Shown one piece after another: positions 12,988 to 34,436 of a stretch of 64,000 bases of DNA. The DNA comes from Glandiceps talaboti. Taxonomy: Eukaryota; Hemichordata; Enteropneusta; Spengelidae. The notes beneath the pieces were generated by a model, which ran no database searches, was not told the origin of the DNA, and saw nothing but the letters and a program-made list of their open reading frames with translations. The stretch spans positions 17,074,276 to 17,138,275 of the forward strand of contig NC_135568.1 in NCBI RefSeq assembly GCF_964340395.1, in the 5' to 3' direction. Every line of letters begins with the position of its first letter. The first letter of the stretch is position 1. The position numbers were made by a program, and so were the translations under genes.

Positions 12988-14464
12988 ATCTTCTCTAAAG
13001 TATAGAGCTAATATTAGACATGTATAGGGTAAAAATTGTTTTAGATGTTATTCCACACTATTTTTCCTTCACCTAAGGAATATAGGCGTGACCTAAAGGC
13101 CTTTGTCTAGCGACAAGTAGTGACAGACTGTAAGATTTTGAAATTGAGTGATGTTATAAATAACTTTCACTCAGGTATGGGCTCTAAAACTAAAGCTCAG
13201 TAACTGAAATTCGAATAAACTTTGTATGTTTAAAGTAGTTGCACGTATAGAAGGAACTGACCTGATTTCTTCAATCTACTGCAAGCAAAATGTCTTGAAT
13301 TCCCTGGGTGTGAAGGTATTTGTATACATTTACGTTGTGACTGTCAAGGGTCGCTGTTTACAATTGTCTGGCCATGTGACACCTTCCAGAACGTTAACCA
13401 TTGGACTAAAGCTTAGGCCTACACGGGACCCTTTGTTAAAACGGTTTATAACATTCTCGTTTATTTTTCCCCTGTTCATATCTGTGTTTGTTTGTTTGTT
13501 TGTTTGTCTGTTTGTTCGTTCGTTCGCTTGTTTGTCTTTATGTGTGTGTTTGTGTGTTTGTTTGTTTGTTTGTTTGTTTACAGTATTTTTCTTTGCACAC
13601 TGTAGTTTCAGATACTGAATTCGAAACGTTTCCCAGTGCAGTGTACCAATGTTTTGTTCGTTTCTGAATTGCAATCACTATAGAGAAGTGGCAACAATTT
13701 CACTACAAGACGGAAACTGGTCGTGGATTACTTACATTCATAGTTGCAATACAAGAATTCACTTTAAATTTCTTGGTGAGGATTCCCAAAGTTCAACTGC
13801 AAGAATAATCTTTCTCATAGGAGATGCTGTGAGAAAAACATTTTGTAGCTAGTGCTGCAATGTGAAAATGAGAACATTTGCAATGGCTCATTGAACTAAA
13901 TCTAGTCTGCAAGTAGTCGACACGTAAATATTCAAAACACCAAAGTTCCAAATAACTATTCATGTGTCACTTGATATTTGTATTGGACATTGAATTATAC
14001 TAAACCCGTTACAATTGTGGATTGTATAAGCCCAATTTCTCCTATATCTGCCTCTACAAGATAGAATTTGATATTCATTTGACAAATAGACCCTTGGCGG
14101 CGCTGTGTTATTCGAGATCACACACATGTGTCATTCTTTACCTGTATGTTGCCATATGGCAAATTGCGTTAGACTCGTGCACTCCTCGTCAATTGCAAGT
14201 CTTACGCATGAATAGTTATTTAGAACAGTTGTGATTTGATGTTAAGCTAATTTTGATTTGGATCCTTTTTCGAACCTGAAATTTCAAAAAAATAATATAC
14301 ATATATATTCAGTTTGGGGGACAAAATATCAGTATGACACAGCTTATAATGTGTAACCCGATTTGATAAATAAAATCTAGATGATACATGGATGTACCCA
14401 CACAATACACAGAAAACACAGTCACTACCTATAAGTCATAACAACTGAAGTTGGCGTCGTTTTG

Positions 14465-14846
14465 TAGAGTTGAGTTGAGTAGAGTTGAGTTGAGCAGAGT
14501 ATTGTAGAGTAGAGTGGAGTAGAGTAGAGTAGAGTAGAGTTGAGTTGAGTTGGGTAGAGGAGAATAGAGTAGAGTAGAGTTGGGTAGAGTTGAGTATAGA
14601 AGAGTAGAGTAGAGTAGAGTAGAGTAGAGTTGAGTTGGGTAGAGTAGAATAGAGTAGAGTTGGGTAGAGTTGAGTAGAGTAGAGTAGAGTTGAGTTGAGT
14701 TGAGTTGAGTTGAGTTGGTTGAGTTGAGTTGAGCTGAAATGAAATGAAATGAAATGAAATGAAATGAAATGAAATGAAATGAAATGAAATGAAATGAAAT
14801 GAATTGAACTGAATTGTATTGGATTGGATTGAATTGAATTGAATTG
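14465..14846. repeat. Pentanucleotide repeat array (GAGTA/GAGTT, then GAAAT, then GAATT)
   Basis: About 270 bp of GAGTA and GAGTT units are followed by about 70 bp of pure GAAAT and a short GAATT block. The long minus-strand Ser/Thr/Leu/Tyr open frame is a by-product of the repeat. Confidence 0.9.
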
Positions 14847-15078
14847 ATTTATTCACCAGATACAAAAGTCTTGGTATAAAAGTGTGGATCTTTCAAAGAA
14901 ATTTATTATGATAATACATCTGGTGTGGACAACAGAAATAGTTCGATCTGAACTAGTCGAGTCTGTGACCCTGACAAAATAAAATCTTCAAAAAGTACAA
15001 GCGTGTAACTGCACAATAAACAGAAAGAGAAGAACGAAAAGAAATGACATTAGTAGTAGTGATAAATAGACTAAATTA

Positions 15079-15138
<60 letters not shown>
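15079..15138. repeat. (AAT)n microsatellite
   Basis: About 60 bp of pure trinucleotide repeat upstream of the SLC22 gene. Confidence 0.95.
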
Positions 15139-15141
<3 letters not shown>

Positions 15142-15989
15142 ATGCATGTATAGACAGGTAGAATAACACTTGAACTAAAATTGATGACAGGTTAAAGAAA
15201 TATATACACGTGTTTCTTACGAACTATTGAGGTGAACTTTTAAAGTTGCTTTGAAACTGTATCTATGAGTTATGCCTTTGATGAGTGATGAGTAGTTGCT
15301 TCGTGTCAAGTCAGGTAGAAGATGCAATGAGTAGCATAAACGGGTGTGATACGTTTCTAGAGTGTGTTTCTGGACTGTGTACCGTGAGTGGCACAACACT
15401 CATACACTCATCAATAGATTTACCCCTCCATTGTTCGGATTCCAGCATAACTAGCCAAATTTCAAAATCCTTTACACTTCAGAAAAATTGTTTTAACCCC
15501 ATTGATAATATAATAATCGCAATGTTAATCATACTTTTCAATAAAAACACTATAAAAGTTGTAAATTTGTCACTTTCTTTGGTCGCCGACATTTTGATTT
15601 GAAAACGGGCTGGAGGCTCTTGTGGTGGGCCGGAAGTAAACTTTATTACGTGGAGGTCTATGGACGCTGGGATAAAAATCGAGAAAATAATATTAAAAAT
15701 CCGGATAATCGCGAGAACACAATTGACCATTCGTCCCTTACCCTCTGGCACAACACGCAGCTAAAATGATATTGGTTTGGTGTTTCACTCATGGGATATT
15801 ACGTTTTTGACACATTGTATAAATATAGACATTTCAACTCTAGACTAACAATAACAGAGACACAACACAGTAGGGTTCTTTGCCCACTGTGATAAACATT
15901 ACTATTCTTGTACAGTGCAGTAAAACCAGGCTTCCAATGAAAACATTACACATGGACTTGATGATTTTACATTTTTCTCTTGTATTTGA

Positions 15990-15991
<2 letters not shown>

Positions 15992-16056
<65 letters not shown>
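15992..16056. repeat. (GT)n microsatellite
   Basis: About 64 bp of pure GT about 450 bp upstream of the SLC22 start codon. Confidence 0.95.
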
Positions 16057-16060
<4 letters not shown>

Positions 16061-16502
16061 GGCATGTTACATAAATGACACATTCAACCAACACCATTTT
16101 AGCTGTAAATTGGCTTATATTGGGAATTGAGCCTTCCCGCTTCCGATTTCTGTACATGGTGATCAAAAGCAGGGTAATATTCAAATAAACATACTGGTAC
16201 AACACTAGTGTACGACAGAAATAGAATTTGGCATGCCTTCTTGTCATGAACAATGCATGGGCCCATGGTTTTTGTGAAATCCTGTCTAGCTCTGGGTGTA
16301 CCACATGATGCTACAGTGACCTTTACAACAAAGGCTTATATATTAACTTCGTTCTTTTATCACAGAGAACAATTCACTAGGACTCATACACTGTAATGCT
16401 TACGTACTGAGTGATCGATCAAACAACGCATTGATGACTTCCAGCTTTGCATTGCATGACTGTCAGTTATCTGTCATAAATATAGTCGACTACCTTAATG
16501 AA

Positions 16503-25063
<8,561 letters not shown>

Positions 25064-25263
25064 CGTCATATTAACAAGAGTGAAATATAGTACCTGTACT
25101 TCATATCAGCTTAATAAGGAATATATTGTCCTTATCTCTTTCAGTACATTTTCATATTGTTTTTGTTAAGGGCAATAAGTTCCCTGACATTTTACAGAGG
25201 GTTTGCCATCAGAATTACAAATGGAAATATGTGAAATTTTTAGATTTATATTGATTAGATTTA

Positions 25264-25625
25264 GATAGGTGTAATCCTTCATTGTTGGGATTCCAGCATA
25301 ACTGGTGTCAAATTTCTAAATCCCTCCACTATCAAAGTGGCACCATCTGAGTTTACAAGTGTTTCACTAAAGTGAAAATACTTAGTACCCTCTATTAAAC
25401 TATTTTTAAATTATTTTAATGTCAATACATGCTTTTTATAACATTACAATAATCTTCTGGCATCGTTAAAACAGTTGAATGCATAGTAGAGATTTCTTGA
25501 ACATTGTTATATGTCTAATAAATTACGTCATCACTGATCACATCATTTATCAATTATATCTTGGTATCAGGTTTGAGTTCAGTTAATTGCAAGCGGTGGC
25601 TAAGTATGCTCCAGTAAGTACAATA
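25264..25625 (+). repeat. Dispersed repeat related to 52740-52950 and 15400-15490
   Basis: The part from 25420 matches 52740-52950 (shared: CTTCTGGCAT, TTGCATAGTAG-like, GGTTTGAGTTCAGT). The part from 25273 matches 15430-15470 (ATTCCAGCATAACT, CAAATTT). It lies just beyond the SLC22 stop codon. No coding content is visible; it is probably an old interspersed element. Confidence 0.6.
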
Positions 25626-26345
25626 CTGTGAGTACCTTATAAATAGGCATCATAAACTACCTCCAAACAGTGGTAAGCTCAGCTTGTGCAGTTAACAACA
25701 GGTTCATTTCAATGTATAGACTGGGTGCCAACGTACCAAGTCATCTCTAATTCCGTCTGGCTAAATGAGAAATGTGCAAAGGTTCTTTATGCAAATGAGT
25801 ACACCCCAACAGTTAGAATGATGTAAACAGTGTATAAGTAGCATCGTGATCTGACAAATGTACCATATTTGTACATTATGTAACTGCCTAAATAAACACA
25901 AATTTATTATTGGATAGAATGCTGTGATTGATTAACAAAGACAGGGTGTTAATGACTGTGTAAGTGGCTTTGTTGAATTTGAATGATTTTCATCTCAGGA
26001 CCTCATACATTGGGTAAAAATATCTTCAGATAGCAATACCACTGATACAATAACAACAAGGGGATGCCTCTGATGTAGGTTTGTACGACGCTTTTATCAG
26101 TTTGTTTATATCTGTGGAACTTATAGTGTAACAGTAATAGTCATACTAGATTGTTAAAAACATGTAGCATTCTATCAGCTAACAGAGTCATGGGATCCTG
26201 ACTACCCATGTTTATGTTTTGATAAGTTACCAACACTAATTACATAATGTCTTTGCATGAAACTTGTCTCATTCATGCTAGCTTATTATGAGCACACAAA
26301 CACATCAGTGTAACATGTTCCATTTTATTTACATAAAATATAGTC

Positions 26346-26726
26346 TAGTTCCTGACAGACCGTATTCGTACTATTTAATCTTCATACGATACCGTCTAGT
26401 CAATCCTGTTACTATCGCACAGAATTCTGGGCTTCCCCCTATGTCGTTCATATAAACATGATGACGTCGTATCCCCACGTGATTTTAGTTAAAAATAGAC
26501 TAAATAAATAGAATAGGTGGAGTCCTGGTCAGACATTGGATATCATATCATTCCTACTGAACATGAGAACGATGTTGACAGCCTGACAATTTGTGATGGA
26601 TTACTACTGACATGTGCCATTCATGCTTCGACCACCATGGGGTTGAACCATAATTAATGCCTTGAGTCATGGGATTGACTAGAGGGTATAGTATGAAAAT
26701 AGCGTAGTACGGTCTGTCAGGAACTA
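26346..26726. mobile_element. TA-flanked foldback element (MITE)
   Basis: GTTCCTGACAGACCGTA near 26348 is mirrored by TACGGTCTGTCAGGAAC ending at 26724. The match continues inward for about 65 bp (through a CTAGTCAATCC block). Both ends are bordered by TA, as expected for Tc1/mariner-type elements. It is about 377 bp and has no open frame of note. Confidence 0.75.
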
Positions 26727-27261
26727 CAGTAGACTACATACAACAGAACATCTCTTCATTCACCCTTCAATTGCTTCATTCTACTTTATGTTTGTCCTTC
26801 TTCTTTTGCATTTGTCCAAGCAATCGGAACATTTCTTTTATTCTCTTTTTTTCTGTCTGGCCTTAAGCTTTTCATCATGAATGCGTACCTGCGAACAGAG
26901 TTATCAAACGTCATATCAATTTCAAAAGAACCTTGGTATAATAAAAAATACTGCCATAGGCAATGTGCACAACTGGAATCCAATGTCTAACATACACATG
27001 CAGTGAGAGAAACACATTTCAAACATGAAAACACCAATATATACAATGCCATGTAATGTAACATCCCATGAATTTTAGTCAAGTGATTAAAAAAATATGT
27101 ATATAGCCATACCTCATAGACATTGTTAAAGACCTACTTTGACAGAAAATCACACTCTTTTGGACGTAATTTGAAAATCACTGATCAGATTGTTTTCATT
27201 TGAACAATTTCTCATCTATACACCATAAGCAATTTCCCTACCAAGTTTAGAATTCTGGCCT

Positions 27262-27405
27262 ACTCTATTTCCATCGTGTTGTGTTTTGTTTTGCCACAGG
27301 AAGGCGACAATTGCTCGGAACAAAACAAACACAACACATGGAAATAGAGGTAAATAAAGACATCTAGCCACTTTGAACATATCAGATTTCAATCAGCTTG
27401 GACCC
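27262..27405. repeat. Hairpin dispersed repeat
   Basis: CTCTATTTCCAT at 27265 is mirrored by ATGGAAATAGAG near 27339, with matching GTTGTGTTT-type stretches between. The right half recurs in reverse orientation at 49235-49345, just before ACAD exon 1. A weaker copy lies at 63839-63990. Confidence 0.65.
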
Positions 27406-27581
27406 AACTGGTCCTGTACTTCCTCAGTCTGGCAAAATAATAAAAAAAGAATCGATGCCCTCTATCTTAGTACACGTAATGCACTTCTTACACCGAGAAG
27501 CGAAATTAAACATATGCCTTCGCCGCAAGTATTTCTTAAGCATATATTGGCATGAAAACGTGTTTAAATTTGTGTGTGTGT

Positions 27582-27759
<178 letters not shown>

Positions 27760-27879
27760 GAGTTACATTATTAAACAGACAAAGGTTATTGCTACCGACG
27801 ACTTTGTTCGATCGTGTAAAAATACGGTATCATAGTAACTGGTTTGTTGACGTTATGCCACGTCCTGGCTATGAAGCTA

Positions 27880-29208
27880 ACAGTAGGAAATGAAATTCAG
27901 GCCACATATACCAAGGCAACACAAATAATGAAATAGAAATACTTGATGAAGGAGTAGGAGGAACGAAAAGAATCTGCAACAAGAACTTTCGTCAAAAGAG
28001 TAGTTTTTCAAGATGACAATGACATAATTATGATAGAAAAGGAAAACGTGATCGCTAAAAGAAAAGTGTCTTGGCAAAAAAAGAACCGCTTTTAGCATCA
28101 TCAGAGGGGCGCTTAAAAGAACATTGGACAAAGAACAGCAAATGATTATGAAGAAATAAGAAGAATTGGAAAATCGGGAAGAAAAAAATGAATTAAGGAA
28201 GCTTCTGTTAGATGTAAGAAAAGAAGATTTGACAGAACGAAAACGGATTAGAGAGACAGGATGCTGAATTCAAAAAGAAACCGGGGGTATCAACGAACAA
28301 TCAAACCGACTTCACGCATGGTTTGAAAAGTTACTTAAGAGGCGTGAAATTGAGCTGGAAAGATGGAAAATAAAACAGAAGCACGATTGTGTGATATTAA
28401 GAGAATAGAAGTTCGACTTAGAGACATTGACCCATTTGTTGACAAATGACAAATGATTATAAAATGATAACTAAAGGTACATTAATCATAGATTATATCA
28501 AACTTAACATGAAGGGTAAATATAATTGACTATTTGATAACATATCAGTAATAGTAAAGTGCATGAACCAAAATACATGTAATCTTCAAGATGGATAAAT
28601 CTATTGAAATTCAATATCAAAGTTCTCATAATACAGATTTAGATCTAAGGGTAACAAACAATCTTTGATTGGATATATCAACAATTAAATTAAAAAGAAT
28701 CATATTAGTTGATTTCATATATATCAATATATAAATTAGTGACTGAGATGTGTATGTATAATATATGATCAGTGAAACAATACAAAGTATCCGTTCGAAA
28801 AATTAACTTAACTATTTAGAGCGACTTTGTAGTGCTCATAGAAAATCATACAAATTGCTTGGTGGATTCAATAAAGCTAATGTAACCTTTGGTGTATTAA
28901 CATCAACAGCAATCATAACGATGGTTCCAGTTATACACATGTTTATATCTGGTGTTGTTGCTGTACCTGTGATACTGACTATAATAAATTCAAATTGGAA
29001 ATTTTCTGATAAGAAAGAATGAGCTAAAGTTCAACATAAAAATAACAAATAATTATCAACCTACACAAGGAGTAAAATATTTGAAGAAAATGCACCAGAA
29101 CTTTTCTCAAAGATGAATCATTGGAGTTTCAGAAAATTGATAATTATGTAACACCATTAGAAATCTACATGAAAAAGTATCAAGTTAATGACTATAGTGA
29201 TGAATAAC
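27880..29208 (+). pseudogene. Decayed coding remnants of an unidentified mobile or virus-like element
   Basis: Several plus-strand frames look protein-coding but are broken by stops and shifts. 27945-28090 has Lys/Glu/Asp-rich pieces. 28130-28265 is a charged, coiled-coil-like piece with an internal stop. 28364-28449 is a short open frame ending RLRDIDPFVDK. 28819-29022 is an open stretch with two hydrophobic segments (around VTFGVLTSTAII and FISGVVAVPVILTII). 29100-29208 ends KKYQVNDYSDE. The two-helix piece resembles small membrane proteins of Polinton-like and related large DNA elements, but this is only an impression. Nothing is intact. It lies between the SLC22 gene and SLC23 duplicate 2. 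Confidence 0.4.
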
Positions 29209-29221
29209 ACACATTACACAT

Positions 29222-29280
29222 TACACACACACACACAGACACACAGACACACACATATATATATATATATTCACATAAAC

Positions 29281-29343
<63 letters not shown>

Positions 29344-29350
29344 CACAAAC

Positions 29351-29413
<63 letters not shown>

Positions 29414-29425
29414 AACACACACACA
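29222..29425. repeat. (AC)n / (CAGA)n microsatellite at the duplication edge
   Basis: Compound tract of CA, TA and CAGA units that marks the low-coordinate end of duplicate copy 2. Confidence 0.95.
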
Positions 29426-29514
29426 CTATCAATATTCCATATAACCATGTATCCATCCACATTCCTCCATTATATTCCATCCATTCTATCCATCTATTCA
29501 TCCATCTCTCTTAC

Positions 29515-29723
29515 CTGGCAATGTACATTTCCACTGTGGTAGATTCATAATAACCACAGCTGGTATAAAGTAGGCAAAAGCATTACCATGTACGATTGGT
29601 AATCTGTAATAAACGATATTACGTAATTATGTTTGTGTACTTTTATTCAAAAACAGTTACTTTCATTTTTACGTCTGTCTGTGTCTGTCTGTCTGTCTCT
29701 CTCTCTCTCTCGCTCTCTCTCTC

Positions 29724-29773
<50 letters not shown>

Positions 29774-31720
29774 ATATGCGCGATCGTGATGAAAACATTT
29801 GTTTTACATGTACTACATCTGCTGGGCTAAGATATACACAGGTCGAAAACGCGACAGAAACTGACATCAGTTTGAGCAGATTGACCCCAACAGTACAAGT
29901 AATACATAAATATATAACTTGGACCTAGTAATACATAAATATATAACTTAAACCATGGGGCGCACTTACTTTACAATCGCATTACATCCATGTGAAAAGA
30001 CCTGGTGACGCGTGACCTATGACATCAATTTTATATTCATTCCTTACCTTGTACCAAACGTACACTGAAGAAATGTTCCCACAGCTCCAGCAAAACACAT
30101 GGCACTGAAGAGATGGCTGAACAAAAGTCCTCTGTCTTCATCTGGTACACATAGTATACTCATCACAAGGAACGGCATTAAAAGATATCCGCTTATTTCT
30201 ACCAAACTTTGCTGTAAAATTGGAAGAAAAAAATAAAAGTTACAGTACTTTAACCAAGCGAGTAAATGAAGTAAAACTAGATTACCATGACAATCTTTCC
30301 TTCTGGGAGATGATCTCACCAGACAAATACTCAGTCATGCACAAATAAGGAAGAAAGAAAGTAGTTTGCACATCGCCGAGTGTTTGTTTGGTGTGATAAT
30401 TTATATGAAATTATTTTCGGTGTAACTGTCCCTTTGGAATTATAAGATTAGGGATGTTCTAATTTAGATACGAGAGGAATGGTTAAGATGTCCACATTTA
30501 GTCAATAATGTCATTAATGAGAGAATTATATACTGCTGATGAAACTAGCCAGAGAAAGAAGGAAATATAGTTTTATATCACCACAAAAATCAATCAAAAA
30601 TCAATCAATCAATCAATGGATCGATCGATCTATCAATCAATCAATTACACGATCGCTGCTCCCAGTGTCAATGCAAGACTCAACGCAAGACAAAACAGAT
30701 ATGATTCACAAATAATTCTGCTTTCGTTATTTACAACCTCTCCCCATACTTGATTCTAAAACAATGTGATGTCATATTCAAATAGAATTAGTGTACGATT
30801 GAAACCGTGTCGCCATAAATAAAAGTCCTTACAGATAATGACGTTATGTTTGCCATATTAAGGTGCTACTTTCGTGTGCCAGGCTGCAGTTTGCAAGATA
30901 AACTGGTCATACAGTATCCTTCACTTGGTCACGATGCTTCAACTTGTATAATTGTATTTAATGCAATAAACATGACATTAACTCTGATATAGGAATCGAC
31001 CACATTTCTTTTATTCACCTTATTTGTTTTGTTGTTTTGAATATTTCACTTCGTTTACCTTATCTCCAAGTCCTATTTTAATTAGACTGTACTAAAGTGC
31101 TAATGTTGAGCCTAATTTCAAAATGCCACTGCTCTGCTTGAAACGTACAGCTAGCTTGATGCAATTTCATGACTCCTATTTAAGTGACCCACGTCACGGT
31201 GTTACTATAGGCTGCGAACAAAAAAGCTGAATCCACATGATAATCTCTTCGAGGTCTTTGCTCACTTGGAAGCTAGTAAAACAAGTATTTATTCATAGAA
31301 GATGCATTGTCACAATTATTAAGACAACAATAGGTAGGGGATAGAACATGTTCATAATTCTGTGTAAATGCATTGAAAATGACACCTCTCCAAAGGTCAT
31401 GCAACTCAGTGACTTTCGCCCAGAGGTCGTTCGCCTGACCAGCTATTGTGTCAATACACTACCAAATTACTGAAGTGAAGTAATAAAAGTCGTCTATTGA
31501 TCAGCTTTAAAATAATTCATGGTACTACATACCTGAAATCCAAACCCAATATATTCATACCAGGGTGGGGTATCATCTACGCCATAATTCAATTCCATTT
31601 CTTGTCTTTTTACGTCATCGTGGACTAGATCTTGAACATCTTCTTCTCCAGTGTTCACTACAGGCTCTCATCCGGGTCCTTGACCTCATTCAAATCAATG
31701 TCATTAGCTTTGGTGTCCAT
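29515..31720 (-). pseudogene. SLC23 partial pseudogene (exons 1-3 only)
   Basis: Exon 1 copy is 31533-31720, exon 2 copy 30048-30211, exon 3 copy 29515-29603. Exons 2 and 3 are open, keep their splice sites and differ from the intact gene at a few residues (for example LPIVHGN instead of LPIVQGN). Exon 1 is 188 bp instead of 195: a 7-bp deletion after [20 protein letters not shown] creates an immediate stop. Everything downstream of exon 3 is missing. It cannot encode a transporter. A short transcript from the duplicated promoter remains possible. Confidence 0.9.
29693..29770. repeat. (CT)n microsatellite
   Basis: Lies in intron 2 of the SLC23 pseudogene; the intact copy has TG repeats here. 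Confidence 0.95.
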
Positions 31721-32136
31721 ATTTTCTCTACAGCAAACAGCTAATATTAAACATGTATAGGGTAAAATTGTTTTAGATGTTATTCCCCACTATTTTTCCT
31801 CGTTCACCTAGGGAACATACGCGAGCCTTTGTCTAACGACGAGTAGTGACAGACTGTAAGACTTTGAAATTGAGTGATGTTATAAATAACTTTCACTCAG
31901 GTGTATGAGCTCTGAAACTAAAGCTCACTAACTGGAACTCGTTTAAACTTTGTATATTTAAACTAGTTGCACGTATAGAACGAACTGACCTGATTTCTTC
32001 AATCTACTGCAAGCAAAATGTCTTGAATTCCCTAGGTGTGAAGGTATTTGTATTCATTTACGTTGTGACTGTCATGGGTCTCTGCTTAATATTGTCTGGT
32101 CATGCGACACCTTACAGAACGATTGGACTTAGGCCT

Positions 32137-32487
32137 GAAGAATAACTGTTTGGTTACGGTTACCCAACCCCACCTAGTTTTTCACTACCGGCCCTAAACT
32201 TGTTTTTACGTATTCGAGAAAAAAAAAATTGTTAAGTTTCACGAGAAATAGTGGATACGGAAACTGACATCAGTCAAGTTAAAAAGACAAAATAAAAACT
32301 ATTCTCCCAATCTATAATGGCTGAACATCTGATGAGAAGAAATAAACAACACAGAGACCTTTTGGAAAACTATTGAAAACCTGAACTAGACAATCGCACA
32401 GACAAGAATACATATAATAAAATAAAATAAAAAATCTACCTACTCAACCTATTCTAAAATTGAATGTAATTGGAACCACACATTGTT
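32137..32487. mobile_element. 351-bp insertion with 8-bp target duplication
   Basis: TTAGGCCT occurs on both sides (32129-32136 and 32488-32495). The matching site in the other duplicate (near 13412) has it once, with no insert. The inserted sequence starts GAAGAATAACTG and ends CCACACATTGT, has no obvious inverted ends, no poly(A) tail and no long open frame. Element type is unknown. Confidence 0.75.
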
Positions 32488-32561
32488 TTAGGCCTAAGCG
32501 GGACACTTTGTTAAAACGGTTTATAACATTCTCGTTCATTTTTCCCATTTTCACATCTATG

Positions 32562-32792
<231 letters not shown>

Positions 32793-34204
32793 TTTGTTTA
32801 CAGTATTTTTCTTTGCACACGGCAGTTTCAGATACTTAATTCGAAACGTTTCCCAGTGCAGTATATCAGTGTGTTTTTTTCGTTTCTGAATTGCAATAAC
32901 TTTGAATAGAGAAAAGGCAACAATTTCACTACAAGACAGAAACTGGTCGTGGATTACTTACAGTCACAGTTGCAATACAAGAATTCACTTTAAATTTCTT
33001 GGTGGTATCCTGCCAGTACGTAAGATTCCCAAAGTTCAACTGCAAGAATAATCTTTCTCACAGGAGACGCTTTTAGGAAAACATATTTTGTAGCTAGGAA
33101 TGCAATGAGAAAATGAGAATTTTTGCAATGGGTTCATTGAACTAAATCTTGTCTGCAAGTAGTCGACAGGTAAATATTCAAAACACCAATGTTCGAAATA
33201 ACTATTCATGTGTCACTTGATATTTGTATTGGACATTGGATTATACTTAACCCGTTACAATTGTGGATTGTATAAGCCCAATTTGTCATATATCTGCCTC
33301 TACAAGACAGAATTTGATATTCATTTGACAAATAGACCCTTGGCGGCGCTGTGTTATTTGAGTTATTCGAGATCACACACATGCGTCATTCTTTACCTGT
33401 ATGTTGGCATGCCATATGGCAAATTGCGTTAGACACGTGCACTCCTCGTTAATTCTAAGTCCTACGCATGAATAGTTATTTAGAACTTTTATGATTTGAT
33501 GTTAAACTAATTTTGATTTGCATACTTTTTTGAACCTGAAAATGCAAATAATCATCCACCTATTATTATAATGTGATGTTGTCTTACTAAAAGCGAAGTT
33601 AATAAACTTGAGAACGATAGGATTTGAAGTAGGAAGTTTGACAAGCAAAATGTAGGGTACTGGTGTAATGCACACTGTAAAAAGGCCATTGTTTCATTAA
33701 AGTAAGCGTTGCAGTAGTTCGCCTTTATTCTGTACGATTGTTTACCCCAAAGCAAGGTGAAAAGGGCGATGGGTTCATGGATTACACATATATCAAGGCG
33801 TGGTTTCAAAGAAATTTCACAACAGGCCCAAGGCAGAACTCGCTCAGGTGATCGAATTATAGAGTAAATACTATGATATAAGGGAAAGTTCAAGCAAGGC
33901 CGTCTCCATAGTAACAAACTACAGCAAACAATATGGGCGTTTGGATATAACTCTGTTACAGTCGCACATATATACTTCGAGAAGAAGCTTTCATCCACTG
34001 ATACAAGAAGGTAAGGATTACAGATTATTCATTCACACACACAAAAATTGTTTAATCCAGGGCATGTATGACGTGAACTTACTCTGTACAAAACAAGGTA
34101 AGTCCAGTGAATGTAACAAAACGAACACAAAGTAGTCTGTATAGGATTTCCATACATTGGAATTAATTTGTATTATCATAAATGTATGTACACAATGATA
34201 CAAT

Positions 34205-34436
34205 TAGACTGTCGACAGTCGCTCGCGCCTTTTTTTCCTACGTTTTATCTAAACTCCGATCCGGGGCAACACTAGTATAATCGCAAACTGATATCGAGGG
34301 CCGAAGGCCGCCTTCGGCCCTCGACCATTCGGGCCTTCGGCCCTCAATATCAGTTTGCGATTATACTAGTGTTGCGCCGGATCGGAGTTTAGATAAAACG
34401 GAGGAAAAAAAGGCGCGAGCGACTGTCGACAGTCTA
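34205..34436. mobile_element. Short DNA transposon (MULE-like MITE) with 9-bp target duplication
   Basis: Near-perfect inverted arms of about 105 bp begin TAGACTGTCGACAGTCGC and fill almost the whole 232 bp. A GC-rich centre is built from GGGCCGAAGG/CCTTCGGCCC palindromes. The flanks carry identical TGATACAAT at 34196-34204 and 34437-34445. Long arms and a 9-bp duplication suggest a Mutator-like (MULE) superfamily. It is non-autonomous with no coding capacity and shares its ends with the element at 50855-52387. Confidence 0.85.

Larger units (their letters stand above)
8850..14285 (-). repeat. Segmental duplication, copy 1 (5' part of SLC23 gene plus upstream region)
   Basis: From the microsatellite edge near 8850 to about 14285 this stretch matches 29425-33555 in the same orientation. 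It covers SLC23 exons 3, 2 and 1, introns 1 and 2 and about 1.3 kb upstream of the ATG. Exon borders, intron sequence and even the ATCA-rich and TTTG-rich tracts correspond. This copy is longer mainly because of an expanded 29-bp minisatellite (9435-10725) and a retroelement insertion (11484-11901). It belongs to the complete gene. Confidence 0.9.
12988..16502. other. Intergenic region between divergent SLC23 and SLC22 genes
   Basis: About 3.5 kb between the two start codons, so both promoters should lie here. It contains a (TTTG)n tract (13485-13580), pentanucleotide arrays (14465-14846), an (AAT)n run (15079-15138), a (GT)n run (15992-16056) and a dispersed repeat near 15400-15500 that resembles 25273-25340. 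I see no convincing TATA box or additional gene. Confidence 0.6.

Noticed and set aside
14425-14865. 146-residue Ser/Thr/Leu/Tyr-rich minus-strand frame
   Set aside because: Product of pentanucleotide repeats without any non-repeat family sequence.
15479-15751. Minus-strand frame starting MSATKESDKF with one hydrophobic segment
   Set aside because: The start context looks gene-like, but the frame stops after 37 residues from that Met, merges into a dispersed repeat and has no recognised relative.
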